15,639 bases of DNA from contig JAGRJZ010000144.1 of assembly GCA_020442505.1 (NCBI GenBank), positions 1-15,639 of the forward strand, given 5' to 3'. Below the pieces are notes generated by a model. That model ran no database searches, was not told the origin of the DNA, and worked only from the letters and a program-made list of their open reading frames with translations. Source of the DNA: Alphaproteobacteria bacterium. Lineage in GTDB: Bacteria; Pseudomonadota; Alphaproteobacteria; Micavibrionales; Micavibrionaceae. The translations under genes and the position numbers were made by a program. Shown here one piece after another: positions 1 to 6,477 of this stretch (within the stretch, counting starts at the first letter, position 1; each line of letters begins with the position of its first letter).

Positions 1-2
1 AC

Positions 3-554
3 GTCATGGACGGACACTTCGTGCCGAACATCACGATCGGACCGGATGTCGTGCGGGCTGTGCGGGCCCATACGAAAAAACCTCTCGACGTGCATTTAAT
101 GATCGAACCGGTCGATCCGTATCTTCAGGCCTTCGCGGATGCGGGTGCCGATATTATCACGGCCCATGTCGAGGCGACTCCGCATGTTCACCGCACGTTG
201 CAAGCGATCCGGGCCACCGGTAAAAAAGCCGGCGTTTCGCTAAATCCCGCGACGCCGGCCGATTCGATCCGTCATGTGATGGATCTGGTCGATCTGGTGC
301 TCGTGATGACGGTCAACCCGGGCTTCGGAGGACAAGCTTATATACCGCTCGAGGATAAAATTCGATCCTTGCGCGCAATGATCACGGAGACAGGGCGAGA
401 GATCGACCTGGAGGTCGATGGCGGAATCAAGCCCGGCACAGCGCAAAAAGTGATCGCGGCCGGAGCGAATGTTCTGGTTGCCGGATCGGCGATTTTCACC
501 GGAAGTCCGGAGAATTACGCCGCGAACATCCGGGCCCTCAGGGAGGATCGGTGA
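3..554 (+). CDS. rpe: Ribulose-phosphate 3-epimerase, 5' end cut by the window
   Basis: This enzyme interconverts ribulose 5-phosphate and xylulose 5-phosphate in the cytosolic pentose phosphate pathway. The reading frame is open from the window edge; the Met at base 6 is the internal Met of the conserved (D)VMDGHFVPN motif, not a start. Also visible are HLMI (metal-ligand His region), ITAHVEA, VNPGFGGQ (phosphate loop), EVDGGI (catalytic Asp) and VAGSAIF near the C-terminus. About 184 residues are present. The family is usually about 215-230, so roughly 35 N-terminal residues lie outside the window. The stop is TGA at 552-554, and the next gene starts 4 nt later, suggesting co-transcription. 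All core motifs after the cut are intact, so the gene is probably functional. Confidence 0.96.
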   Translation, partial: VMDGHFVPNITIGPDVVRAVRAHTKKPLDVHLMIEPVDPYLQAFADAGADIITAHVEATPHVHRTLQAIRATGKKAGVSLNPATPADSIRHVMDLVDLVLVMTVNPGFGGQAYIPLEDKIRSLRAMITETGREIDLEVDGGIKPGTAQKVIAAGANVLVAGSAIFTGSPENYAANIRALREDR

Positions 555-558
555 GCCC

Positions 559-2151
559 ATGCTTGAAGCCGTTTCGCGTCATCTGATCCAGCATATAAGG
601 GACAAGGCCGGGCATATGGCCTACAATACTTCGGTTTACCACTGGTCGTTGGGCGGAAACGTTCCGGAGGGGTTTATCGTCACGCCGGTGGATAGCTGGC
701 CGGGCCACACAGAGGCCGGGCGCTTTTTGTGCGAAGCGCCCCCGGTCTTCGACCGAACGGCCTCCGATTATCATGATTTCGGGTTCTTGCGCGACTTAAA
801 AACATTGGGCGGCGATCAAGCCCGGCGGATCGCTCGGCAAAGCGTGGAGGACTGGATCGCGGCGTATCCGGTTTGGGATTCCTTCAGCTGGAACCCGGAT
901 ATTCTGGGAAACAGGCTGATGCACTGGGTCGTGTTCTATGACTTTTTCGGCGCGAGCGCGGACGAGTCCTTTCAGGATCTTTTCTTCGCGAGCCTTGCGC
1001 GTCAGGCTCGACATCTGTCGCGGGCTCTTCCGCACGGGGTTGAGTCGACGGAACTTCTGGAAGGGATTCGGGGACTGGTTTTTGTCGGTGTATCGCTCCA
1101 GGGACGCCAATCCTGGCTAACGCAAGCCATGGATCTGTTGGAGACGGAAGTTGAGCGGCAGATTCTGGCCGATGGCTGTCACAGAAGCCGCAGCCCGGCG
1201 GCCCTCACAAGAATTTTGCAGAGCCTTCTGGATATCAGGACGGCGTTGCTGGCGGGACGCTACCCGATTCCCGCCCCGCTTGACCAAACAATTGACCGGA
1301 CGGCCCGGGCGCTACGTTTTTTCCGCTACCCGGACAAAGGATTCGCATTATTTCATGGCACGCAAGAAGGCGACATTGCCTTTGTCGACGCGCTTTTGAC
1401 CAGATCAAACGTCAAAGGCCGGGTTTTAAGCCGCCTACAACACGGGGGGTACGAACGTCTGACGCAGGGACGCAGCCTTCTGATGGTCGATGCGGGCGCC
1501 CCACCGCGTACGCTTTTCGACAAGGGAGTCCATGCGGCGCCGTTGGCCTTTGAGTTTATCTACGGCAAAGAGAGAATCTTCGTCAATTGTGGAACACACC
1601 CCTTCGACTCCGTCTGGCAAGACGCTCTGCGCGCGACAGCCGCTCATAATACGCTGACGATCGATCACCGGAACGCCTGCGAAATCGACGGGCAAGGCCA
1701 TTTATCCCGCAAAGCCCGGAAGGTGACGCTCAGCCGGGAAGAAACCCCGGGAGCGCAGTTGCTCGAGGTTTCGCATGACGGCTATGTCCCGCTGAACGGG
1801 GTGACGCACCGCCGGCGCTTTTATCTGGGAAATCTCGGGCATGATCTGCGGGGAGAGGAAACGCTGACCTGCTCCGTGGGCCTGAACCGCACCGTAGACA
1901 TCCATCTGCGCTTTCATTTGCACCCGCGGGTTCAGATCTCTCTGATCCGAGAGGGAACGGAAGCCCTGCTGCGTCTGCCCGGGGGGGCCGGTTGGCGATT
2001 TTTCCATTCCGGAGGGGATTTATCGCTGGAAAACAGTATTTATCTGGGACAGGATTCCCGACCCCGCAAAACCAAGCAGCTTGTTGTCACCGGGACCATG
2101 GATTCCGATCGGGCTCAGATCAAATGGGCCCTTCAACGGGAAGGGATTTGA
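559..2151 (+). CDS. Heparinase II/III family protein
   Basis: This 530-residue protein belongs to the heparinase II/III-like polysaccharide lyase-type superfamily. Its real substrate in alphaproteobacteria is not established; a role on cell-surface or exopolysaccharide is inferred. The N-terminal half looks like the alpha/alpha toroid: WNPDILGNRLMHW near residue 115, and DGCHRSRSP, where relatives usually have DGGH. The C-terminal half (about 290-530) is the beta-rich Hepar_II_III domain, with GGYERL, MVDAGAPP, AFEF and AHNTLTID. No signal peptide is evident. ATG at 559 was chosen because it follows a GGGAGG Shine-Dalgarno (541-546) and starts 4 nt after rpe; an upstream extension in frame would lie inside rpe. 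Its stop is 10 nt from the convergent stop of the response-regulator gene, separated by a run of eight C. Confidence 0.88.
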   Translation: MLEAVSRHLIQHIRDKAGHMAYNTSVYHWSLGGNVPEGFIVTPVDSWPGHTEAGRFLCEAPPVFDRTASDYHDFGFLRDLKTLGGDQARRIARQSVEDWIAAYPVWDSFSWNPDILGNRLMHWVVFYDFFGASADESFQDLFFASLARQARHLSRALPHGVESTELLEGIRGLVFVGVSLQGRQSWLTQAMDLLETEVERQILADGCHRSRSPAALTRILQSLLDIRTALLAGRYPIPAPLDQTIDRTARALRFFRYPDKGFALFHGTQEGDIAFVDALLTRSNVKGRVLSRLQHGGYERLTQGRSLLMVDAGAPPRTLFDKGVHAAPLAFEFIYGKERIFVNCGTHPFDSVWQDALRATAAHNTLTIDHRNACEIDGQGHLSRKARKVTLSREETPGAQLLEVSHDGYVPLNGVTHRRRFYLGNLGHDLRGEETLTCSVGLNRTVDIHLRFHLHPRVQISLIREGTEALLRLPGGAGWRFFHSGGDLSLENSIYLGQDSRPRKTKQLVVTGTMDSDRAQIKWALQREGI

Positions 2152-2161
2152 CCCCCCCCGT

Positions 2162-2995
2162 TTATCCAGCCCTTCGGTTTTCGTGGGTCACAAGATAATC
2201 AGCCATCACCGACCCAGAAGGGATCTCAACAAGAGACACGGACAGTGTGATGTCACTTCCGGCGCCTCCCGTTCCCATGTCCTCGAGCTTCTTCATCGCT
2301 TCGGCGAATCGGGACACGGCCTCCATCGGTTCGGTTTCATAGACAGGCCGTTGCAAAAGGAGACAGAATTCTCCGTCTCCGACTTGCGCGATGATGTCGC
2401 TTTGCCGGCGGAGGCGAACAAGATATTGAGATAATTTCGCAGCCGCGTATTTCGCGCTTTGCGCCCCGTCGTGATCAAGAATTTCTTGATAATTCTTGAT
2501 ACCGATAAACACCATGAACGACTCTTCGCCGTACCGATCAGCGCGGTCCAGAGCGGAGAGGAAAAGCTGGTTAAAGGCCGATTTCGCGATCACCCCGCCG
2601 GCGGAAGGAAAATCCTCCGTCTCGTCGCCAAGGCGCTGGACAAGCCGTGTTAAATAATCGGCGTTGCGGGTAATTTCTTCAAGCTTTTCGCTATCCATCG
2701 GTTTTGGCAATAAGGCGTTCGCGCCCGAGCGGATGGTTTCTTCTTCATCCATGTCATGAGACATCAACACGATATAGGGATACTCCGGAACCGTGCGCCG
2801 GATGCTCAACGCCAGAGGACGCGCATTGTTCAGGGGAGCCGGATCGAAAAGGATCAAATCAAAAGACTCTTTCTCCAGACGTTCCAAAGCGTTGTTCTTC
2901 ACTGTTTCTTCGACAACTCTGTGCCCTTGAGCCGACAAACGGGAAGAGACAAGCTGCATATGAAGCGCGTCGCGGTCAATCACCAGAATTTTCAT
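2162..2995 (-). CDS. Response regulator with receiver domain and degenerate GGDEF domain
   Basis: This is a 277-residue PleD-like protein. Residues 1-120 form a receiver domain with acidic pocket D7/D9, phospho-acceptor D51 (LILFD), S79 and K98 (LLPKP), all in canonical positions, so it can probably be phosphorylated. Residues about 130-277 resemble a GGDEF domain. However, the signature reads GDGEF (206-210) instead of GGDEF. In the metal-binding motif DxDxFKxxND the aspartates are replaced (G165, K167), and the usual C-terminal helix ADxALYxAK is missing. Diguanylate cyclase activity is therefore unlikely; a phosphorylation-controlled scaffold or c-di-GMP-independent output is an inference. 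No histidine kinase is adjacent. A Shine-Dalgarno-like AAAGGA lies about 12 nt upstream of the ATG. It is transcribed toward, and converges with, the heparinase gene. Confidence 0.85.
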   Translation of the reverse strand: MKILVIDRDALHMQLVSSRLSAQGHRVVEETVKNNALERLEKESFDLILFDPAPLNNARPLALSIRRTVPEYPYIVLMSHDMDEEETIRSGANALLPKPMDSEKLEEITRNADYLTRLVQRLGDETEDFPSAGGVIAKSAFNQLFLSALDRADRYGEESFMVFIGIKNYQEILDHDGAQSAKYAAAKLSQYLVRLRRQSDIIAQVGDGEFCLLLQRPVYETEPMEAVSRFAEAMKKLEDMGTGGAGSDITLSVSLVEIPSGSVMADYLVTHENRRAG

Positions 2996-3038
2996 GAACG
3001 GTCCGTCCTTTGGGCAAGCCTAAACATAACGAGCCTGT

Positions 3039-3239
3039 CTATTCTACCTGATAATTCTTTTGTGCCAAGGAGGAGTTCGCGCGCGGCGGGGCCTTTTTTC
3101 GGTTTTTTATTCCCTGCGCAGGAAAACATAGGCGGCCGCCAACGCCAAAGACGCCGGACAAAAACCCGACCACCGTGCCCAATGCTAGAATCGTCTCGGC
3201 CGGAACGGTCATTTCCGCAACGGGGAGGTAAATTTGCAT
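3039..3239 (-). pseudogene. Remnant of a TauE/SafE-family membrane transporter gene
   Basis: From the ATG at 3239 the first 35 codons read like the N-terminus of a TauE/SafE-family sulfite exporter-type permease: MQIYLPVAEMTV, then GFLSGVFGVGG, the signature glycine-rich first repeat of that family. After FGVGG (about base 3135) similarity stops. The frame continues with a charged, non-membrane tail to a TAG at 3039, giving only 66 codons against about 260-310 expected. In the neighbouring frame the same DNA encodes LALAAAYVFLRRE and a stop (3107), which looks like the end of a membrane protein. A deletion fusing the 5' end of the transporter gene to the 3' end of itself or a neighbour fits this. 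It lies between the deacetylase and response-regulator genes on the same strand. Expression of a 66-residue peptide cannot be excluded. Confidence 0.68.
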
Positions 3240-3285
3240 GGCCTTCTTAATGCAGGAACGCGTCGGGAGATGCAAGAGGCAAATA

Positions 3286-4356
3286 TTATTCGGAGTCCGG
3301 TACGGTAAACAGCACGCCCATCCAGCGCCAACGCCTTTGGTTGTCGCCCTCCTCTGGGACGACGACGGGCAGCGTACAATTGACACGTCCCCGTCCATCC
3401 TCAAAAGGCGCGGTCAGCGCGAGCGTCACACGTCCTGCCTCTTCCTTGGCAATTGCCGGACGCGCCTGTCCGGAGGCGAAGCAGGACAAGGCGGGAACCT
3501 GCCCCGCCAAGGACTCGGCCAGCGTAAAGGCGATAACAGGCCGGGCAGTGGCTAAAAGCGGATCCGCCGGCTGCGGATCCGTCACCGGCAGGGGCAACGC
3601 GTTGGCGATCAGACGGAAACGCTCGGCCCCGCCATAGCTTTCCGTGACCGGGAACCGGGGCAGGGAAAACAGATCATGCCCGGCATAGGCCACGCCGGAT
3701 TGCTGACCAAAGGCGGCGGTAAAACCTTGCTGGGCGACGACGGCGCGATAGCGGGCGCCGAACTCCCCGAAGGGATAGGCGAAAAAAGCCGGTTCTTTTC
3801 CCAGCGCCTCCCGGAAGCGAGCCCGGGCTTTGTTGATCTCCTGCCGGAGGACGCTTTCCTCCCGCCCTGCCAGTCTTGTGTAGGATGCAGGATGAAGACC
3901 GATTGTCACCAGATCGTTGCGCGCGAGCTTTCTCAGGCTGGCCCAGTCCATATATCCGGGCAAAGCGCCGTCAGCCTGATCAGTCGCGACGAAAACGGTA
4001 AAGGGAATGTTATGCGCCAGTAAAAGGGGAAAGGCGTTATCCATGGCTGATTGATGCGCCCCGTCGAAGGTCAGGACAACCGTGCGCGGAGGTAGCGCCT
4101 TCCCGGTTTGCAGCGCCTGGACGACAGACGGAAGAGAACGCACCTGATACCCGCCGTTTTCAAGCTCGGCCAGATGCGCTTCGAACTGTTCGGTACGCAG
4201 ATTCGTATCCGGATACAGATCTTCGCCGACCCGGTGATAGGCCAGGATGACGGCCGCGCTGCGATCTTCCAGAATCGTCTGGGCCTTCGCCGCCGGAGAA
4301 ACGGCCAGCAACAGCCCGAACGCTGCCGAAAGAACGCTAAGAAATTCATACCGCAT
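3286..4356 (-). CDS. Exported polysaccharide deacetylase-like protein (CE4/NodB fold) with altered metal ligands
   Basis: This is a 356-residue protein with a signal peptide (hydrophobic stretch 5-20, likely cleavage after AKA, residue 25). The NodB-type domain covers about 35-245: ILAYHRVG (38-44), VVLTFDGAH (motif 1, D98), IPFTVFVA, TIGLHPASY (motif 2, H155) and FAYPFGE (motif 3, 192-198). The family normally has TFDD and HxxxH as metal ligands; here the second Asp is Gly99 and the second His is Tyr159. The C-terminal 110 residues form a beta-rich extension with two Cys (SCFASG, NCTLP) and a Trp-rich end. Relatives of this subfamily appear to share TFDG and GLHPA from memory, so it may be a distinct clade, not a decayed gene. 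The role is probably periplasmic glycan modification or binding. It is divergent from tsaB. Confidence 0.82.
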   Translation of the reverse strand: MRYEFLSVLSAAFGLLLAVSPAAKAQTILEDRSAAVILAYHRVGEDLYPDTNLRTEQFEAHLAELENGGYQVRSLPSVVQALQTGKALPPRTVVLTFDGAHQSAMDNAFPLLLAHNIPFTVFVATDQADGALPGYMDWASLRKLARNDLVTIGLHPASYTRLAGREESVLRQEINKARARFREALGKEPAFFAYPFGEFGARYRAVVAQQGFTAAFGQQSGVAYAGHDLFSLPRFPVTESYGGAERFRLIANALPLPVTDPQPADPLLATARPVIAFTLAESLAGQVPALSCFASGQARPAIAKEEAGRVTLALTAPFEDGRGRVNCTLPVVVPEEGDNQRRWRWMGVLFTVPDSE

Positions 4357-4420
4357 GATGATCCGACCCTAGCATTATTTTCCTTTGGAAAGCTATCATT
4401 TATGGTATTTATCTCTGACA

Positions 4421-5140
4421 ATGACAAAGGCACAAAAAATTCTGGCTTTCGATACCGCGATGGGCGGGTGTTCCGCGGCCTTTTACGACACGGACCGGGC
4501 GCATGCTACGGCCTTGAGCGAACCGATGGCCCGCGGCCACGCCGAACGTCTGGTGCCGATGATCCAGTCTGTGTTGGAGACCGCCGGTTCATCGTTCGAC
4601 GCGATCGACTCCCTTGTCACGACGGTCGGACCGGGCGCGTTTGCAGGGCTGCGGATCGGTCTTTCGACCGCTCGAGCGCTGGGGCTGGCCTTGGGAAAGC
4701 CCGTCATTGGCGTCACAACTCTGGCCGCGCTGGCGGCGGCGTTTTTTGATCAGCGTAGTCTCGAACCGACTCGGACACTTTGTGTTCTGGTGGAAACAAA
4801 ACGTAGTGATTTTTATGTGCAGCTTTTTTCGTCCGATAACATACCCCTGCATGCGCCGCAGGCCCGACCCGCAGAGGATATCCTGGCCGGCTTTCCGGAT
4901 ACGAAAAACACGATCATAATCGGCGACGGCGCGCCCCGGTTTTGTGCCTTGTTTCCGGAAGAATCTCTAACCGTCGCGGAAGGATTTTCCTTACCGGACC
5001 CGACCGTTATGGCTCGCTTGTCTCTGGCTCAGGACAACCATGGGCTGTGCTCAGCCCGGCCGCTTTATCTGCGCGATGCCGATGTCAGCCGCCCCAAAAA
5101 CGCCCCCAGAATCCTGTGCGACGATCAAAGATATCTTTGA
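4421..5140 (+). CDS. tsaB: tRNA t6A biosynthesis protein TsaB
   Basis: TsaB partners TsaD in the complex that transfers threonylcarbamoyl to A37 of ANN-decoding tRNAs in the cytoplasm. The 239-residue sequence shows the ASKHA-fold start ILAFDTAMGGCSAA, the characteristic HAERLVPMI, the glycine-rich VGPGAFAGLRIGLSTARALGLAL, VETKRSDFYVQ, and the C-terminal PLYLRDADV typical of YeaZ/TsaB. Length is normal for the family. ATG at 4421 begins exactly at the conserved N-terminus; the in-frame TTG at 4385 would only add a non-conserved 12-residue leader. No convincing Shine-Dalgarno precedes the ATG. In many alphaproteobacteria rimI follows tsaB; here a MucR-like gene follows after 76 nt instead. tsaE of the same pathway lies about 5 kb downstream. 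Confidence 0.93.
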   Translation: MTKAQKILAFDTAMGGCSAAFYDTDRAHATALSEPMARGHAERLVPMIQSVLETAGSSFDAIDSLVTTVGPGAFAGLRIGLSTARALGLALGKPVIGVTTLAALAAAFFDQRSLEPTRTLCVLVETKRSDFYVQLFSSDNIPLHAPQARPAEDILAGFPDTKNTIIIGDGAPRFCALFPEESLTVAEGFSLPDPTVMARLSLAQDNHGLCSARPLYLRDADVSRPKNAPRILCDDQRYL

Positions 5141-5146
5141 AACAAC

Positions 5147-5175
5147 TTGATTTTTATCTGAGCTGGGTGTTTATT
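5147..5175 (+). promoter_or_regulatory. Possible promoter for the mucR-like gene
   Basis: TTGATT (5147-5152) and TTTATT (5170-5175) are separated by 17 nt in the AT-rich gap between tsaB and the MucR-like gene. Each matches the sigma70 consensus at four of six positions. This would give an approximately 35-nt leader. Read-through from tsaB is also possible. Confidence 0.33.
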
Positions 5176-5216
5176 AGCAAAGTTGAAACTATCCTCCGAA
5201 CCAAAGGAATGACACG

Positions 5217-5636
5217 ATGACTACCTCCATAGACCGGCAAGACCTCGTAAGCCTTACGGCAAATGTTGTTGCCGCGCACGTATCGGGCAATACGATCGCG
5301 ATCGACGATATTCCGCCTCTCATTCGGTCGGTTTACAAAACACTTGCGTCCCTTGAGGCCAGCAATATCGCCGTGAACGACGATCCGCGGGAACCCGCCG
5401 TTCCTGTCATAGATTCTGTCAATCCCGATTATCTGATTTGCCTGGAAGACGGCAAAAAACTGAAGCTTCTAAAACGACACCTTAAAACGGCCTACGGGAT
5501 GACGCCCGAGGAATACCGCCTCCGGTGGAACTTGCCGGCCGACTATCCGATGGTCGCCCCCAACTACGCCAAAAAACGCAGCGAGCTCGCCCGGGATATC
5601 GGTCTCGGGACTCAGGCGATCGCCAAGAAGGCTTAG
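5217..5636 (+). CDS. MucR/Ros-family transcriptional regulator
   Basis: This 139-residue protein is of the Ros/MucR family, alphaproteobacterial DNA-binding regulators of exopolysaccharide, motility, virulence and cell-cycle genes. The N-terminal 60 residues are helical (DLVSLTANVVAAHVSGN), matching the oligomerisation region. The zinc-finger-like region is YLICLEDGKKLKLLKRHLK, followed by MTPEEYRLRW and the hallmark DYPMVAPNYA, and a basic C-terminus. Candidate zinc ligands are C75, D78 and H88; the usual last His is replaced in TAY (A92/Y93), so metal binding may be weak or absent. AAAGGA at 5203-5207 precedes the ATG at a suitable distance. Its TAG stop lies 7 nt from the convergent proC stop. 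Confidence 0.92.
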   Translation: MTTSIDRQDLVSLTANVVAAHVSGNTIAIDDIPPLIRSVYKTLASLEASNIAVNDDPREPAVPVIDSVNPDYLICLEDGKKLKLLKRHLKTAYGMTPEEYRLRWNLPADYPMVAPNYAKKRSELARDIGLGTQAIAKKA

Positions 5637-5643
5637 GAGAGTC

Positions 5644-6465
5644 CTACTGACCTAGCGCTTTTCCCCGGTCACGGGCGGCAGAAAGAGCCCGATCGAACAG
5701 GGATTGCAGCGTCCCGTCCATCAAAACGGATAAGGCCGCCTCGGTCGTGCCGCCGGGGCTGGTGACGTTCTGACGGAGCGTGGCAGCCGACAGATCCGTA
5801 TCCTGGTCGGCCAGCGCGGCCGCACCGGTCACTGTCTCCCGGGCCAAGACTCCCGCCAGCGCAGGATCCAGCCCCAGTTTTTCACCGGCAGCGGCGAGTG
5901 TTTCCATCAAAAGAAAGACATAGGCGGGACCGCTGCCCGATACGGCCGTCACGGCGTCCATCAAGGCTTCGTCCGCAAGCCACGCCAGACGCCCGGTCGC
6001 CTGCAGCAAATCCTCCGCCTGCACTCTTTGATCCTCTCTCACGGCCGCGTTCGACGTCATCACCGTCATGCCTCGTCCGATGGAGGCCGGCGTGTTAGGC
6101 ATCGCCCGGATGACAGGCTGGCTGACCCCGAAATGCCGTTCAAACCCGACAATAGTCCGGCCTGCGGCGATAGAGAGAACAAGAGTTTCGGGCGTTATCG
6201 AGGGCGCAAGCGCCGCGCAGACATCGTCCATGATCTGAGGCTTCACGGCCAGAACGATCACGGCGGCCTCTTTCTGACGGGGCAAATAATCCTCTAGCCG
6301 GGTAAAAGCCGTCACGGCGGGGATTTGCGCAAACTCCGGCGGCAAACTGTGCGGATCAAGAATAAGAAAACGGTCGGCTAGCCCCTTGGATATCCAACCA
6401 CGCAGGAGCGCTCCGCCCATCTTTCCACAACCGATCAACGATATCGCAGGAAGGGCGGAGGTCAT
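5644..6465 (-). CDS. proC: Pyrroline-5-carboxylate reductase
   Basis: This enzyme catalyses the last step of proline synthesis, NAD(P)H-dependent reduction of 1-pyrroline-5-carboxylate, in the cytosol. The 273-residue sequence has the Rossmann motif IGCGKMG (11-17), VLAVKPQ, LSIAAG, RAMPNTPA, the substrate-binding SGSGPAYVF, and the C-terminal dimerisation signature LRQNVTSPGGTTEAAL. Length is normal. It is the last gene of a four-gene minus-strand cluster, starting 12 nt after the stop of the M23 peptidase. The Shine-Dalgarno is weak (GTGGAC), so translation may depend on coupling to the upstream gene. Why proline synthesis is joined to envelope genes is unclear; it may simply be the distal housekeeping gene. 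Confidence 0.96.
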   Translation of the reverse strand: MTSALPAISLIGCGKMGGALLRGWISKGLADRFLILDPHSLPPEFAQIPAVTAFTRLEDYLPRQKEAAVIVLAVKPQIMDDVCAALAPSITPETLVLSIAAGRTIVGFERHFGVSQPVIRAMPNTPASIGRGMTVMTSNAAVREDQRVQAEDLLQATGRLAWLADEALMDAVTAVSGSGPAYVFLLMETLAAAGEKLGLDPALAGVLARETVTGAAALADQDTDLSAATLRQNVTSPGGTTEAALSVLMDGTLQSLFDRALSAARDRGKALGQ

Positions 6466-6477
6466 GAGAAGTCCACA

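Noticed and set aside
3240..3404. Upstream extension of the TauE/SafE remnant frame into the deacetylase gene
   Set aside because: Similarity begins exactly at the ATG at 3239; the upstream codons are the antisense-free alternate frame of the deacetylase C-terminus.
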